This document shows, piece after piece, positions 46,164-60,400 of a DNA stretch of 64,000 nt; position 1 is the stretch's first letter; the number at the start of each line of letters is the position of its first letter. Origin of the DNA: Cycas panzhihuaensis (Eukaryota > Cycadophyta); assembly GCA_023213395.1 (NCBI GenBank), contig CM041465.1, positions 86,187,741 through 86,251,740 of the forward strand. Direction: 5' to 3'. The notes beneath the pieces were generated by a model. That model ran no database searches. It saw only the letters and a list, made by a program, of their open reading frames with translations, and was not told the DNA's origin. Made by a program: the position numbers and the translations under genes.

Positions 46164-49100
46164 ATGGTACAAATAAGGAAAGGATACAAAGAGAAGGTGA
46201 AGACTTTCTTGTGTTGCAATCACCAAGAAGACAAAGAAAGAATCCAAGCACCATGGTGAAAAGAAGATGGAGAAATTAGATTTGAAAGGCTTGAGAAGAG
46301 CGTCGAAGCCTTGATGCAAATGATGACCCACCTTCTACCTCTAGTCAAAGGAAAAGGCAAAGAGAAGGAATTTGAAAGAGGATCCACATATGACCACGAC
46401 CATGAAGAGGAAGAGGAGGAGACCTTAAAGCACTCTTTTGAAGAAAGCAAGGGTACTTCATCTCATCAACCTTTCAAGGTGGAGGCAAAGTTGGATATTC
46501 CAACTTATGATGGAGAGGTAAATCTTTGAAAAGTTGGACCATTGGTTGGATCAACTTGAAACCTACTTCACAATCTATGCTTATAGTAATGCTCAAAAGC
46601 TTTCATTTACTAGGCTCAAGATGTGTAAACATGCATTGACATGGTGGAATGCATTTTTGAAGACTCATGATGTATCTTCTTTTTCATGGAGGAATTTTAA
46701 GAAAATAATAAAGAAGCAATTCTACCCCATAGGTCATGAGGAAGACCAATGGGTCACTTGGCAATATTTACGCCAAGGAGAGGTGTAAGTGTCAAGACTA
46801 TACTTCTTTATTTTTAGGCATGGCATGCTACTTGGTATTAATATGGATGAACATATCACTCTTATGAAATTCATTGGAGGATTACATGAATACATAAGGA
46901 AGGAACTAAGGCTTTTTAAGGTTCAATCCATTGGAGAAGCAAGTAGGATGGCTATGGCAATAGAAAGCAAAAGTAAGAAATCTACATTCATGTATAAAGA
47001 TTCTACTTTTACTTCTAATAAGTATGAAAAGAATCCTAAATTGCACTCATCAAAGAGGCAAGAAGGAAAGAAGAAAAGAACTAATTTTGTTAAAAGTTCT
47101 AACTATTGTGAGCATTGTGATATTAGTGGTCATATTACAACAAAGTGTTGGAAGTTGCATCCAGAACTAAAGCCAAAGCATATCAAGGATATGGAATTAA
47201 GAAAGAAGGAAAAAGGGAAAGCACTACTTTCCGAGGTGGAGATTCAAAGTGAAGGAGAAGAAGAGAAGGTCACTCTACTTACAAATTATGAAGATGATGC
47301 TACAAGGGAGGAACTATTTCACTTGAAGCTTCAAGTGGGAAATAGTATGATTGGTGCCATTATAGATCCGGAAGCCAAAAGAATTTGATCTCGAAAGTTT
47401 GGTAAAGAGCATTGGTTTGGTAACTACTCCTCACCCTCATCCATATCCTCTTGGTTGGATCCATAAAGATGTGGAAATGCAAATATCAAAGCGATGTACA
47501 CTTAAATTTTCCATCACTAATGATTTTGTTGATGAGGTAATATGTGATGTGGTGCCCTTTGGATGTATGCCATGTTGTGCTTGGAAGTCCCTACTTGTGG
47601 GATTGAGATGCACTCTTCTATCGAAGGAGAGAAAGTATCGATTGATGAAGGATAACAAGGGCTTCATCATAAAGGCCACAAAGCACTTGGATAAGATAGC
47701 ATTAATTTCAGCTACTCAAGCAAAAAGGATGATCAATGCATGTGGTAAATTTGTCATCTTAATGGTAAGGAGAAAAGAAGAGCCAAGAGATGAAGAAGGT
47801 CCTTTTACTCACACTCTTCTTATATCACCTAAACAAATGCAATAAGTTGAGGAGTTAAAGACAAGGTATAATATTCTATTTCAACATGTTGATGGGCTTC
47901 CACCAAAGAGAAAGATAGAGCATGAAATCACTCTTGTAGGAGATGCACCATTAGCTAATGTTGCTTTGTATAGGCACTCCATTGTAGAAAATAATGAGAT
48001 AAAGAGGCAAGTTGAGGAGTTGCTTGATCAAGGGGTCATAAGACCTTCATGTTCACCTTGTGGGTCAACAATTGTCTTGGTGCCTAAGAAGGATGGAGGA
48101 TGGAGAATGTGTATAGATTTTCGTGCTTTGAATAAAATTACAATTAAAAATCGCTACCCTTTGCCTCGTATAGATGATTTGCTTGATCAGTTCAAGATGC
48201 TTGTTATTTCACTAAATTGGATTTAAAAGTGGTTATCACCAAGTTAGGGTCAAGGAGGAGGACACATGGAAGGCGGCCTTCAAAACAAAGCAAGGACTCT
48301 TTGAATGGATGGTTATGCCTTTCGGATTGTGTAATGCTCCTGCAACATTCATGAGGCTAATGAATGAAATATTAAGGCCTTACTTGGATAATTTTGTTGT
48401 TGTCTATCTTGATGACATTTTGATTTTCGACAACACATGGGAGGAACATTTGCAGCACATAGAAGAAGTTTTAAAGACTATGGCTAAGCATCATTTGAAG
48501 CTTAATGTGAAGAAGTGTGAATTTGGCAAGGAGAACTTGATCTTCTTAGGCTTTGTGGTTGGAGGAGGAAAGTTGAGCATTGATCCAAGACTCAAGCCAT
48601 CCTCAAATGGCCTAGGCCAACAAATATCACAGAGGTGAGAAGTTTTTTAGGAGCTTGTCAATACTTGAGAAAGTTCATTCTTCATTTCTCACAGTTGCGA
48701 GACCTCTACATGGATTGACAAAATCTAGTAGAAAGTTTACTTGGGGTTCCAAGGAGGAAGAAGCCTTTCTTCTTTTAAAGAAGAAAATTTGTGAAGCATA
48801 GGTTTTGGCAATGCCAAATTTGCAAAGGCCTTTTGAAGTAGAAGGCGATGCAAGTGGAAATGCGATGGGAGCTATCCTTATTCAAGATGGGAAGCCTATT
48901 GCGTACCATTGAAGTCTTCACCCTCAAGTGAAGAACTACCCAACATATGATCGAGAAATGTTTGCACTTCATCAAGCATGCAAGCATTGGAGGTCATACA
49001 CCTTTCGGAAAAGAGGTTGTAGTTCATACCGATCATAAGCCTCTTCAATTTTTATAAACTCAAAGTAAATTACAATGAAGCAAGACACATGAAGTGGATG

Positions 49101-50674
49101 AGTTATTTACAACAATTCAATATTGTAATTAAGTATAAAAGGGATCTAATAACAAAATTGCGATATGTTATCTAGACCACCTTGTTCCACTTCTTCTTCT
49201 ACTTTTGTTTGTAGTTCTCTTATGAGTTTGCGGGTGGAACCAATGCATCATGAAGAGTACAAAGACTTGTACCATGAAGATGAAGCTTTGAAGGAAGAAT
49301 TAGAAAACCTAGCGAAAGGAAGACCTTCCCGACTTGCTTGGAAGGATGGTCTACTTTTCAAGGGAGCGACTATGTTCCATCAAAGGAGACAAGATCAAGT
49401 GGCTTAGAAGCCCATACTTCTAAAGTAGTGGTCACTTTGGTATAGAAGACTTTAGCAAACTTGAGAAGATATGTTGTATGGCAAAAATGCAAAATGATGT
49501 AAAAAATATGTAAAAGGATGTGTAATGTGTAATACTTCTAAGCCTTCTTCTAGAAAATTAGGATTGTATACACCACTACCTATTCCCACTAGGCCTTGGG
49601 AAAGTATCTCCATTGATTTTTAGGGGACTTCCATGACTAGGAAGGGACATGATTATCTTTTGTTGTTGTAGATAGGTTTAGTAAAATGATATGTCTAATA
49701 CCTTGTAAGAAGACAATCACAGTGAGGAGCGGTGAGTTATTCTTGGAGCATGTATGGAAGAATTTTGGCTTACCTTCTTCCATCATTTCAGATCGGGACA
49801 CTCGATTCCTTTCATCATTTTGGAAGTCACTATGGGAGATGATGGATACCAAATTGAAGAGGAGTACAAGTTTCCATCCTCAAACCGATGGACAAAGCAA
49901 GTAGCGAATGTAACTTTGGTACATCTATTGAGGATACAATTCCAAGCATCCAAAGACTTGGGATGAATCATTGGCTTTTCTACAATTTACTTTTAATAGA
50001 GCAATGCATGCATCACACTCTAAAGCACCTTTTGAAGTTTGTTTGGGATACTTACCTCAAAGTCCATTTGACTTAGAGTTTTCCATGCAATCTAAGGAAG
50101 GATCCGTCAAGAGAAGGAGGAGCATGACAAGGCTTTAAGATACTTGGAGAAGATCCGGAGAGTCCACAAAGAAGTACATGATCAACTTCTAAGGACTCAA
50201 CAAAAGTACAAGGAAAGACATGACAAGAATAGGCAAGAGTGTACTTTCCAAGAAGGAGATTTAGTATGGTTATACTTGAGCAAGGAGAGGTTAAAAGGAG
50301 AAGGTAAGAAACTCAAACCTATAAGGTATGGACCATTCAAGATTTTGAGAAAAGTAGGTGGGAATGCTTTCCAACTTGATCTTCCACCTTATATGCAAAT
50401 ATATTCAATAGTAAATGCTGAATACTTAAAACTCTTTAAGCCCTCCATGCTAGATGAGGAACAGGACCAGTTCACTTTACCTTCAGTTGATGATTTGTAT
50501 TTGGAAAGTGAGGAGCCTCTCAACGAAGATTGTATCTTGGAGAGAAAATCTACCAAAACAAGACATAAGACACATGAATCTTTCAGGATTGGAGTAGCAG
50601 GGCAATTGCCTAGTAAGGCCAAGTGGTTTAGTAGGCAACAAGGAGAACAACACTTCCCCCATCTCCAATTCTAA
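46164..50674 (+). pseudogene. Array unit 2 gag-pol
   Basis: 4511 nt. Longest open pieces: 46789-47388, containing the intact zinc knuckle (about 47107-47148), and 48309-48638, containing [13 protein letters not shown] at 47843-47845 is the same nonsense change as in unit 1. Indels relative to G1 fall largely on CAG/CTG/CCG sites. Confidence 0.9.
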
Positions 50675-50715
50675 GCCAAACAGGAGTTGGCTATTTTCCA
50701 AGGAAGGGGGAGCCA

Positions 50716-51770
50716 TGATCCAGGAGGATCTACCATATGTTTACAGGATGCGGAAAATGCTAGGCATTGGCATAACTAAAAGAGATATAGCCAAATGGTA
50801 TCAAAATTCTATGAAATTTTGTTTAAATAGATAAGACACATCCCACTAGATGTGTACAAAAAGGTGGGGTTCAGAAAATATCATTTGATTAGAGTTCAAG
50901 CCTTGTCTTTGCATAATAATTAATCCCACAGCTAGTAGAAAAAAAATAGAAAATATATATTATAATTATATGCATAGAAACATAGCCAAATGACATCCAA
51001 ATACGCTAAAATTTTGAGGAAGTGGAGGAGGCATGCGTTTCTATATGTGTACCAAATTTGAGCTAAATTAGAGTCCGTTAAGGTTAGTTACAAGCTACAA
51101 CTTTTAATAATTGCATGAAGGCCACTTGGACAGCAGAAAAATAACAAATACATATTATTATTAAATGAATAAAAATGTAGCCAAATGACATCCAAATGAG
51201 CTAAAAATTTTAGGAAGATGAGGGGACATGCGTTCCTAGACGTGTACCAAATTTGAGCCAAATTGGAGTACGTTAAGATCTATTACAAGCTATAACATTC
51301 TAAGAATTGTATGAAGGCCACTTGGACAACATGCATTCTGGTGGTTAGTGGTTATACTTGCATGATTGCCACTTGTTAAACATGAAATTCAGGTTTCTTT
51401 CTATAAATTGAGCCCTTATATAGGTTAGAGAGGTGGTTCTTGGAGACTTGACTTGGGAAGCATCCTTGGAGAAGCATTTGGAGGGTTGGAGTCCCCCTTA
51501 TGGTATAATTGTAACATTTATTCCTTGTAATTTTACCATTTTTTTCTAGTTGATCTCTCCACCATTAAATGGAGATTTTTATGGTTTAATAAAAGTATTA
51601 CTCCTCATACTTTTGGATCAATGTCAAGTATAATTGATTTGGTGTAGAATTTTCCTTTCATGGGCTCATTGTTGTTTTGATGTTATTGAGCTTTCTACAC
51701 TAACTCCGTGATCTCAAGGAGGAAAGATTGATAATTGATTTCTTCACCAAACTAAGCTCTTTTGGGATCA
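50716..51770 (+). repeat. Array LTR 3 (1055 bp)
   Basis: Shares the private variants of LTR 2, showing that one came from the other by duplication. TATAAAT 51402-51408, AATAAA 51588-51593. Confidence 0.95.
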
Positions 51771-51811
51771 TATTTTGGTATCGAGCCTCGATCTTTGTTG
51801 TAGGGACTTGA

Positions 51812-54800
51812 ATGGTACAAACAAGGAAAGGATACAAAGAGAAAGGTGAAGACTTTCTTGTGTTGCAATCACCAAGAAGACAAAGAAAGAATCCAAGCAC
51901 CATGGTCGAAAGAAGATGGAGAAATTAGATTTGAAAGGCTTGAGAAGAACGTCAAGCCTTGATGCAAATGATGACCCACCTTCTACCTCTAGTCAAAGGA
52001 AAAGGCAAAGAGAAGGAATTTGAAGGAGGATCCACATATGACCACGACCATGAAGAGGAAGAGGAGGAGACCTTAAAGCACTCTTTTGAAGAAAGCAAGG
52101 GTACTTCATCTCATCAACCTTTCAAGGTGGAGGCAAAGTTGGATATTCCAACTTATGATGGAGAGGTAAATCTTTGAAAAGTTGGACCATTGGTTGGATC
52201 AACTTGAAACCTACTTCACAATCTATGCTTATAGTAATGCTCAAAAGCTTTCATTTGCTAGGCTCAAGATGTGTAAACATGCATTGACATGGTGGAATGC
52301 ATTTTGAAGACTCATGATGTATCTTCTTTTCATGGAGGATTTTAAGAAAATAATAAAGAAGCAATTCTACCCCATAGGTCATGAGGAAGACCAATGGGTC
52401 ACTTGGCAATATTTACGCCAAGGGAGAGGTGTAAGTGTCCAAGACTATACTTCTTTATTTTTTAGGCATGGCATGCTACTTGGTATTAATATGGATGAAC
52501 ATATCACTCTTATGAAATTCATTGGAGGATTACATGAATACATAAGGAAGGAACTAAGGCTTTTTAAGGTTCAATCCATTGGAGAAGCAAGTAGGATGGA
52601 TATGGCAATAGAAAGCAAAAGTAAAAAATCTACATTCATGTATAAAGATTCTACTTTTACTTCTAATAAGTATGAAAAGAATCCTAAATTGCACTCATCA
52701 AAAAGGCAAGAAGGAAAGAAGAAAAGAACTAATTTTGTTAAAAGTTCTAACTATTGTGAGCATTGTGATATTAGTGGTCATATTACGAAAGTGTTGGAAG
52801 TTGCATCGAACTAAAGCCAAAGCATATCAAGGATATGGAATTAAGAAAGAAGGAGAAAGGAAAGCACTACTTTACGAGGTGGAGATACAAAGTGAAGGAT
52901 AAGAAGGGGTGGTCACTCTACTTACAAATTATGAAGATGATGCTACTGAGGAACTATTTCACTTGAAGCTTCAAGTAGGAAAAAGTATGATTGGTGCCAT
53001 TATAGATCCGAGGAAGCCAAAAGAATTTGATCTCGTAAAGTTTGGTAAAGAGCATTGGTTTGGTAACTACTCCTCACCCTCATCCATATCCTCTTGGTTG
53101 GATCCATAAAGATGTGGAAATGCAAATATCAAAGCGATGTACACTTAAATTTTCCATCACTAATGATTTTGTTGATGAGGTAATATGTGATGTGGTGCCA
53201 CTGGATGTATGCCATGTTGTGCTTAGAAGTCCCTACTTGTGGGATCGAGATGCACTCTTCTATCGAAGGGAGAGAAAGTATCGATTGATGAAGGATAACA
53301 AGGGCTTCATCATAAAGGCCACAAAGAAGCACTTGGACAAGATAGCATTAATTTCAGCTACTCAAGCAAAAAGGATGATCAATGCATGTGGTAAATTTGT
53401 CATCTTAATGGTAAGGAGAAAAGAAGAGCCAAGAGATGAAGAAGGTCCTTTTACTCACACTCTTCTTATATCACCTAAACAAATGCAACAAGTTGAGGAG
53501 TTAAAGATAAGGTATAATATTCTATTTCAACATGTTGATGGGCTTCCACCAAAGAGAAAGATAGAGCATGAAATCACTCTTGTAGGAGATGCACCATTAC
53601 CTAATGTTGCTTTGTATAGGCACTCCATTGTAGAAAATAATGAGATAAAGAGGCAAGTTGAGGAGTTGCTTGATCAAGGGGTCATAAGACCTTCATGTTC
53701 ACCTTGTGGGTCACCAATTGTCTTGGTGCCTAAGAAGGATGGAGGATGGAGAATGTGTATAGATTTTCGTGCTTTGAATAAAATTACAATTAAAATCGCT
53801 ACCCTTTGCCTCGTATAGATGATTTGCTTGATCGATTCGAGATGCTTGTTATTTCACTAAATTGGATTTAAAAGTGGTTATCACCAAGTTAGGGTCAAGG
53901 AGGAGGACACATGGAAGACGGCCTTCAAAACAAAGCAAGGACTCTTTGAATGGATGGTTATGCCTTTCGGATTGTGTAATGCTCCTGCAACATTCATGAG
54001 GCTAATGAATGAAATATTAAGGCCTTACTTGGATAATTTTGTTGTTGTCTATCTTGATGACATTTTGATTTTCAGCAACACATGGGAGTAACATTTGCAG
54101 CACATAGAAGAAGTTTTAAAGACTATGGCTAAGCATCATTTGAAGCTTAATGTGAAGAAGTGTTAATTTGGTAAGGAGAACTTGATCTTCTTAGGCTTTG
54201 TGGTTGGAGGAGGAAAGTTGAGCATTGATCCACTCAAGACTCAAGCCATCCTCAAATGGCCTAGGCCAACAAATATCACAGAGGTGAGAAGTTTTTTAGG
54301 AGCTTGTCAATACTTGAGAAAGTTCATTCTTCATTTCTCACAGGTTGCAGCACCTCTACATGGATTGACAAAATCTAGTAGAAAGTTTACTTGGGGTTCA
54401 AGGAGGAAGAAGCCTTTCTTCTTTTAAAGAAGAAAATTTGTGAAACCAGGTTTTGGCAATGCCAAATTTGCAAAGGCCTTTTGAAGTAGAAGGCATGCAA
54501 GTGGAAATGCGATGGGGCTCATCCTTATTCAAGATGGGAAGCCTATTGCGTACCATTCGGAAGTCTTCACCCCTCAAGTGAAGAACTACCCAACATATGA
54601 TCGAGAAATGTTTGCACTTCATCAAGCATGCAAGCATTAGAGGTCATACCTGCTCGGAAAAGAGGTTGTAGTTCATACCGATCATAAGCCTCTTCAATTT
54701 TTACAAACTCAAAGTAAATTACAGCAAGCAAGACACATGAAGTGGATGAGTTATTTACAACAATTCAATATTGTAATTAAGTATAAAAGGGATCTAATAA

Positions 54801-56331
54801 CAAAATTGCTGATATGTTATCTAGACCACCTTGTTCCACTTCTTCTTTTACTTTTGTTTGTAGTTCTCTTATGAGTTTGCAGGTGGAACCAATGCATCAT
54901 GAAGAGTACAAAGACTTGTACCATGAAGATGAAGCTTTGAAGGAAGAATTAGAAAACCTAGCGAAGGAAGACCTTCCCGGCTTGCTTGGAAGGATGGTCT
55001 ACTTTTCAAGGGAGCAACTCTATGTTCCATCAAAGGAGACAAGATCAAGTGGCTTAGAAGCCCATACTTCTAAAGTAGTGGTCACTTTGGTATAGAAGAC
55101 TTTAGCAAACTTGAGAAGATATGTTGTATGGCAAAAATGCAAAATGATGTAAAAATATGTAAAAGGATGTGTAATGTGTAATACTTCTAAGCCTTCTTCT
55201 AGAAAATTAGGATTGTATACACCACTACCTATTCCCACTAGGCCTTGGGAAAGTATCTCCATTGATTTTTTACGGGGACTTCCGATGACTAGGAAGGGAC
55301 ATGATTATGTGTTTGTTGTTGTAGATAGGTTGAGTAAAATGATATGTGTAATACCTTGTAAGAAGAGAATCAGAGGTAGAGGAGGAGGTGAGTTATTGTT
55401 GGAGGATGTATGGAAGAATTTTGGGTTGGCCTGTTCCATCATTTCGAATCGGACACTCGATTCCTTTCATCATTTTGGAAGTCACTATGGGAGATGATGG
55501 ATACCAAATTGAAGAGGAGTACAAGTTTCCATCCTCAAGCAGGATGGACAAACCAAGTAGCGAATGTAACTTTGGTACATCTATTGAGGGATACAATTCC
55601 AAGCATCCAAAGACTTGGGATGAATCATTGGCTTTTCTACAATTTGCTTTTAATAGAGCAATGAATGCATCACACTCTAAAGCACCTTTTGAATTTTGTT
55701 TAGGATACTTACCTCAAAGTCCATTTGACTTAGAGTTTTCCATGCAAGCTAAGGAAGGATCCGTCAAGAGAAGGAGGAGCATGACAAGGCTTTAAGATAC
55801 TTGGAGAAGATCCAGAGAGTCCACAAAGAAGTACATGATCAACTTCTAAGGACTCAACAAAAGTACAAGGAAAGACATGACAAGAATAGGCAAGAGTGTA
55901 CTTTCCAAGAAGGAGATTTAGTATGGTTATACTTGAGCAAGGAGAGGTTAAAAGGAGAAGGTAAGAAACTCAAACCTATAAGGTATGGACCATTCAAGAT
56001 TTTGAGAAAAGTAGGTGGCAATGCTTTCCAACTTGATCTTCCACCTTATATGCAAATATATTCAGTAGTAAATGCTGAATACTTAAAACTCTTTGAGCCC
56101 TCCATGCTAGATGAGGAACAGGACCAATTCACTTTACCTTCAGTTGATGATTTGTATTTGGAAAGTGAGGAGCCTCTCAAGGAAGGTTGTATCTTGGAGA
56201 GAAAATCTACCAAAATAAGACATAAGACACATGAATCTTTCAGAATTGGAGTAGCAGGGTAATTGCCTAGTAAGGCCAAGTGATTTAGTAGGCAACAAGG
56301 AGAACAACACTTCCCCCATCTCCAATTCTAA
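51812..56331 (+). pseudogene. Array unit 3 gag-pol
   Basis: 4520 nt, the longest of the array. Open piece 53042-53818 (258 codons) spans the region from just after the protease active site to RT, with [15 protein letters not shown]. It has CAA at the site of the unit 1/2 nonsense change, and ATTACGAAAG where G1 has ATTACAGCAAAG, so the zinc knuckle is broken. A premature TAA at 54164-54166 replaces TGT-GAA. Confidence 0.9.
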
Positions 56332-56371
56332 GCCAAACAGGAGTTGGCTATTTTCCAAGGAAGGGGAGCCA

Positions 56372-57429
56372 TGATCCGGGAGGATCTACCATATGTTCTG
56401 AGGATCTGAGAAAATGCTAGGCATTGGCATAACTAAAAGAGATATGGCCAAATGGTATCAAAATTCTATGAAATTTTGTTTAAAGAGATAAGACACATCC
56501 CACTAGATGTGTACAAAAAGGTGGGGTTCAGAAAATATCATTTGATTAGAGTTCAAGCCTTGTCTTTGCATAATAATTAATCCCACAGCTAGCAGAAAAA
56601 AAATAGAAAATATATATTATAATTATATGCATAGACACATGCCCAAATGACATCCAAATGAGCTAAAATTTTGAGGAAGCGGAGGAGACATACGTTTCTA
56701 TAAGTGTACCAAATTTGAGCTAAATTGGAGTCCGTTAAGGTCAGTTACAAGCTACAACTTTTAAGAATTGCATGAAGGCCACTTGGACAGCAGAAAAATA
56801 ACAAATACATATTATTATTAAATGAATAAAAATGCAGCCAAATGACATCCAAATGAGCTGAAAATTTGAGGAAGCTGAGGGGACATGCGTTCCTAGATGT
56901 GTACCAAATTTGAGCTAAATTGGAGTACGTTAACATCTATTACAAGCTATAACATTCTAAGAATTGTATGAAGGCCACTTGGACAACATGCATTCTGGTG
57001 GTTAGTGGTTATACTTGCATGATTGCCACTTGTTAAACATGCAATTCAGGTTTCTTTCTATAAATTGAGCCCTTCTATAGGTTAGAGAGGTGGTTCTTGG
57101 AGACTTGACTTGGGAAGCATCCTTGGAGAAGCATTTGGACGGTTGGAGTCCCCCTTATGGTATAATTGTAACATTTATTCCTTGTAATTTTACCATTCTT
57201 TTTCTAGTTGATCTCTCCACCATTAAATGGAGATTTTTATGGTTTAATAAAAGTATTACTCCTCATACTTTTGGATCAATGTCAAGTATAATTGATTTGG
57301 TGTAGAATTTTCCTTTCATGGGCTCATTGTTGTTTTGATGTTATTGAGCTTTCTACACTAACTCCCAGGATCTCAAGGAGGAAAGATTGATAATTGATTT
57401 CTTCACCAAACTAAGCTCTTTTGGGATCA
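56372..57429 (+). repeat. Array LTR 4 (1058 bp)
   Basis: TGATCCGGG start; groups with LTR 5 by CATGCAATTC and CTTCTATAGG. TATAAAT 57059-57065. Confidence 0.95.
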
Positions 57430-57470
57430 TATTTTGGTATCGAGCCTCGATCTTTGTTGTAGGGACTTGA

Positions 57471-60400
57471 ATGGTACAAACAAGGAAAGGATACAAAGAG
57501 AAAGGTGAAGACTTTCTTGTGTTGCAATCACCAAGAAGACAAAGAAAGAATCCAAGCACCATGGTCGAAAAAGATGGAGAAATTAGATTTGAAGGCTTGA
57601 GAAGAACGTCGAGCCTTGATGCAAATGATGACCCACCTTCTACCTCTAGTCAAAGGAAAAGGCAAAGAGAAGGAATTTGAAGGAGGATCCACATATGACC
57701 ACGACCATGAAGAGGAAGAGGAGGAGACCTTAAAGCACTCTTTTGAAGAAAGCAAGGGTACTTCATCTCATCAACCCTTCAAGGTGGAGGCAAAGTTGGA
57801 TATTCCAACTTATGATGGAGAGGTAAATGCTGAAAAGTTGGACCATTGGTTGGATCAACTTGAAACCTACTTCACAATCTATGCTTATAGTAATGCTCAA
57901 AAGCTTTCATTTGCTAGGCTCAAGATGTGTAAACATGCATTGACATGGTGGAATGCATTTTGAAGACTCATGATGTATCTTCTTTTCATGGAGGGATTTT
58001 AAGAAAATAATAAAGAAGCAATTCTACCCCATAGGTCATGAGGAAGACCAATGGGTCACTTGGCAATATTTACGCCAAGGGAGAGGTGTAAGTGTCCAAG
58101 ACTATACTTCTTTATTTTTAGGCATGGCATGCTACTTGGTATTAATATGGATGAACATATCACTCTTATGAAATTCATTGGAGGATTACATGAATACATA
58201 AGGAAGGAACTAAGGCTTTTTAAGGTTCAATCCATTGGAGAAGCAAGTAGGATGGCTATGGCAATAGAAAGCAAAAGTAAGAAATCTACATTCATGTATA
58301 AAGATTCTACTTTTACTTCTAATAAGTATGAAAAGAATCCTAAATTGCACTCATCAAAAAGGCAAGAAGGAAAGAAGAAAAGAACTAATTTTGTTAAAAG
58401 TTCTAACTATTGTGAGCATTGTGATATTAGTGGTCATATTACGAAAGTGTTGGAAGTTGCATCCAACTAAAGCCAAAGCATATCAAGGATATGGAATTAA
58501 GAAAGAAGGAAAAAGGAAAGCACTACTTTCGGTGGAGATTCAAAGTGAAGGAGAAGAGAAGGTCACTCTACTTACAAATTATGAAGATGATGCTACAAGG
58601 GAGGAACTATTTCACTTGAAGCTTCAAGTGGGAAATAGTATGATTGGTGCCATTATAGATCCGGGAAGCCAAAAGAATTTGATCTCAGAAAGTTTGGTAA
58701 AGAGCATTGGTTTGGTAACTACTCCTCACCCTCATCCATATCCTCTTGGTTGGATCCATAAAGATGTGGAAATGCAAATATCAAAGCGATGTACACTTAA
58801 ATTTTCCATCACTAATGATTTTGTTGATGAGGTAATATGTGATGTGGTGCCCTTTGGATGTATGCCATGTTGTGCTTGAAGTCCCTACTTGTGGGATCGA
58901 GATGCACTCTTCTATCGAAGGGAGAGAAAGTATCGATTGATGAAGGATAACAAGGGCTTCATCATAAAGGCCACAAAGAAGCACTTGGATAAGATAGCAT
59001 TAATTTCACTACTCAAGCAAAAAGGATGATCAATGCATGTGGTAAATTTGTCATCTTAATGGTAAGGAGAAAAGAAGAGCCAAGAGATGAAGAAGGTCCT
59101 TTTACTCACACTCTTCTTATATCACCTAAACAAATGCAACAAGTTGAGGAGTTAAAGACAAGGTATAATATTCTATTTCAACATGTTGATGGGCTTCCAC
59201 CAAAGAGAAAGATAGAGCATGAAATCACTCTTGTAGGAGATGCACCATTACCTAATGTTGCTTTGTATAGGCACTCCATTGTGAAAATAATGAGATAAAG
59301 AGGCAAGTTGAGGAGTTGCTTGATCAAAAGGTCATAAGACCTTCATGTTCACTTTGTGGGTCACCAATTGTCTTGGTGCCTAAGAAGGATGGAGGATGGA
59401 GAATGTGTATAGATTTTCGTGCTTTGAATAAAATTACAATTAAAAATCGCTACCCTTTGCCTCGTATAGATGATTTGCTTGATCGATTCAAGATGCTTGT
59501 TATTTCACTAAATTGGATTTAAAAGTGGTTATCACCAAGTTAGGGTCAAGGAGGAGGACACATGGAAGACGGCCTTCAAAACAAAGCAAGGACTCTTTGA
59601 ATGGATGGTTATGCCTTTGATTGTGTAATGCTCCCGCAACATTCATGAGGCTAATGAATGAAATATTAAGGCCTTACTTGGATAATTTTGTTGTTGTCAT
59701 CTTGATGACATTTTGATTTTCAAAGAACACATGGGAGGAACATTTAAGACATAGAAGAAGTTTTAAAGACTATGGCTAAGCATCATTTGAAGCTTAATGT
59801 GAAGAAGTGTGAATTTGGCAAGGAGAACTTGATCTTCTTAGGCTTTGTGGTTGGAGGAGGAAAGTTGAGCATTGATCCACTCAAGACTCAAGCCATCCTC
59901 AAATGGCCTAGGCCAACAAATATCACAGAGGTGAGAAGTTTTTAGAGCTTGTCAATACTTGAGAAAGTTCATTCTTCATTTCTCACAGTTGCAAAGACCT
60001 CTACATGGATTGACAAAATCTAGTAGAAAGTTTACTTGGGGTTCCAAGGAGGAAGAAGCCTTTCTTCTTTAAAGAAGAAAATTTGTGAAGCACCGGTTTT
60101 GGCAATGCCAAATTTGCAAAGGCCTTTGAAGTAGAAGCTGATGCAAGTGGAAATGCGATGGGAGCTGTCCTTATTCAAGATGGGAAGCCTATTGCGTACC
60201 ATTCTAAGTCTTCACCCTCAAGTGAAGAACTACCCAACATATGATCGAAATGTTTGCACTTCATCAAGCATGCAAGCATTGGAGGTCATACCGCCGAAAA
60301 GAGGTTGTAGTTCATACCGATCATAAGCCTCTTCAATTTTTACAAACTCAAAGTAAATTACGCAAGCAAGACACATGAAGTGGATGAGTTATTTACAACA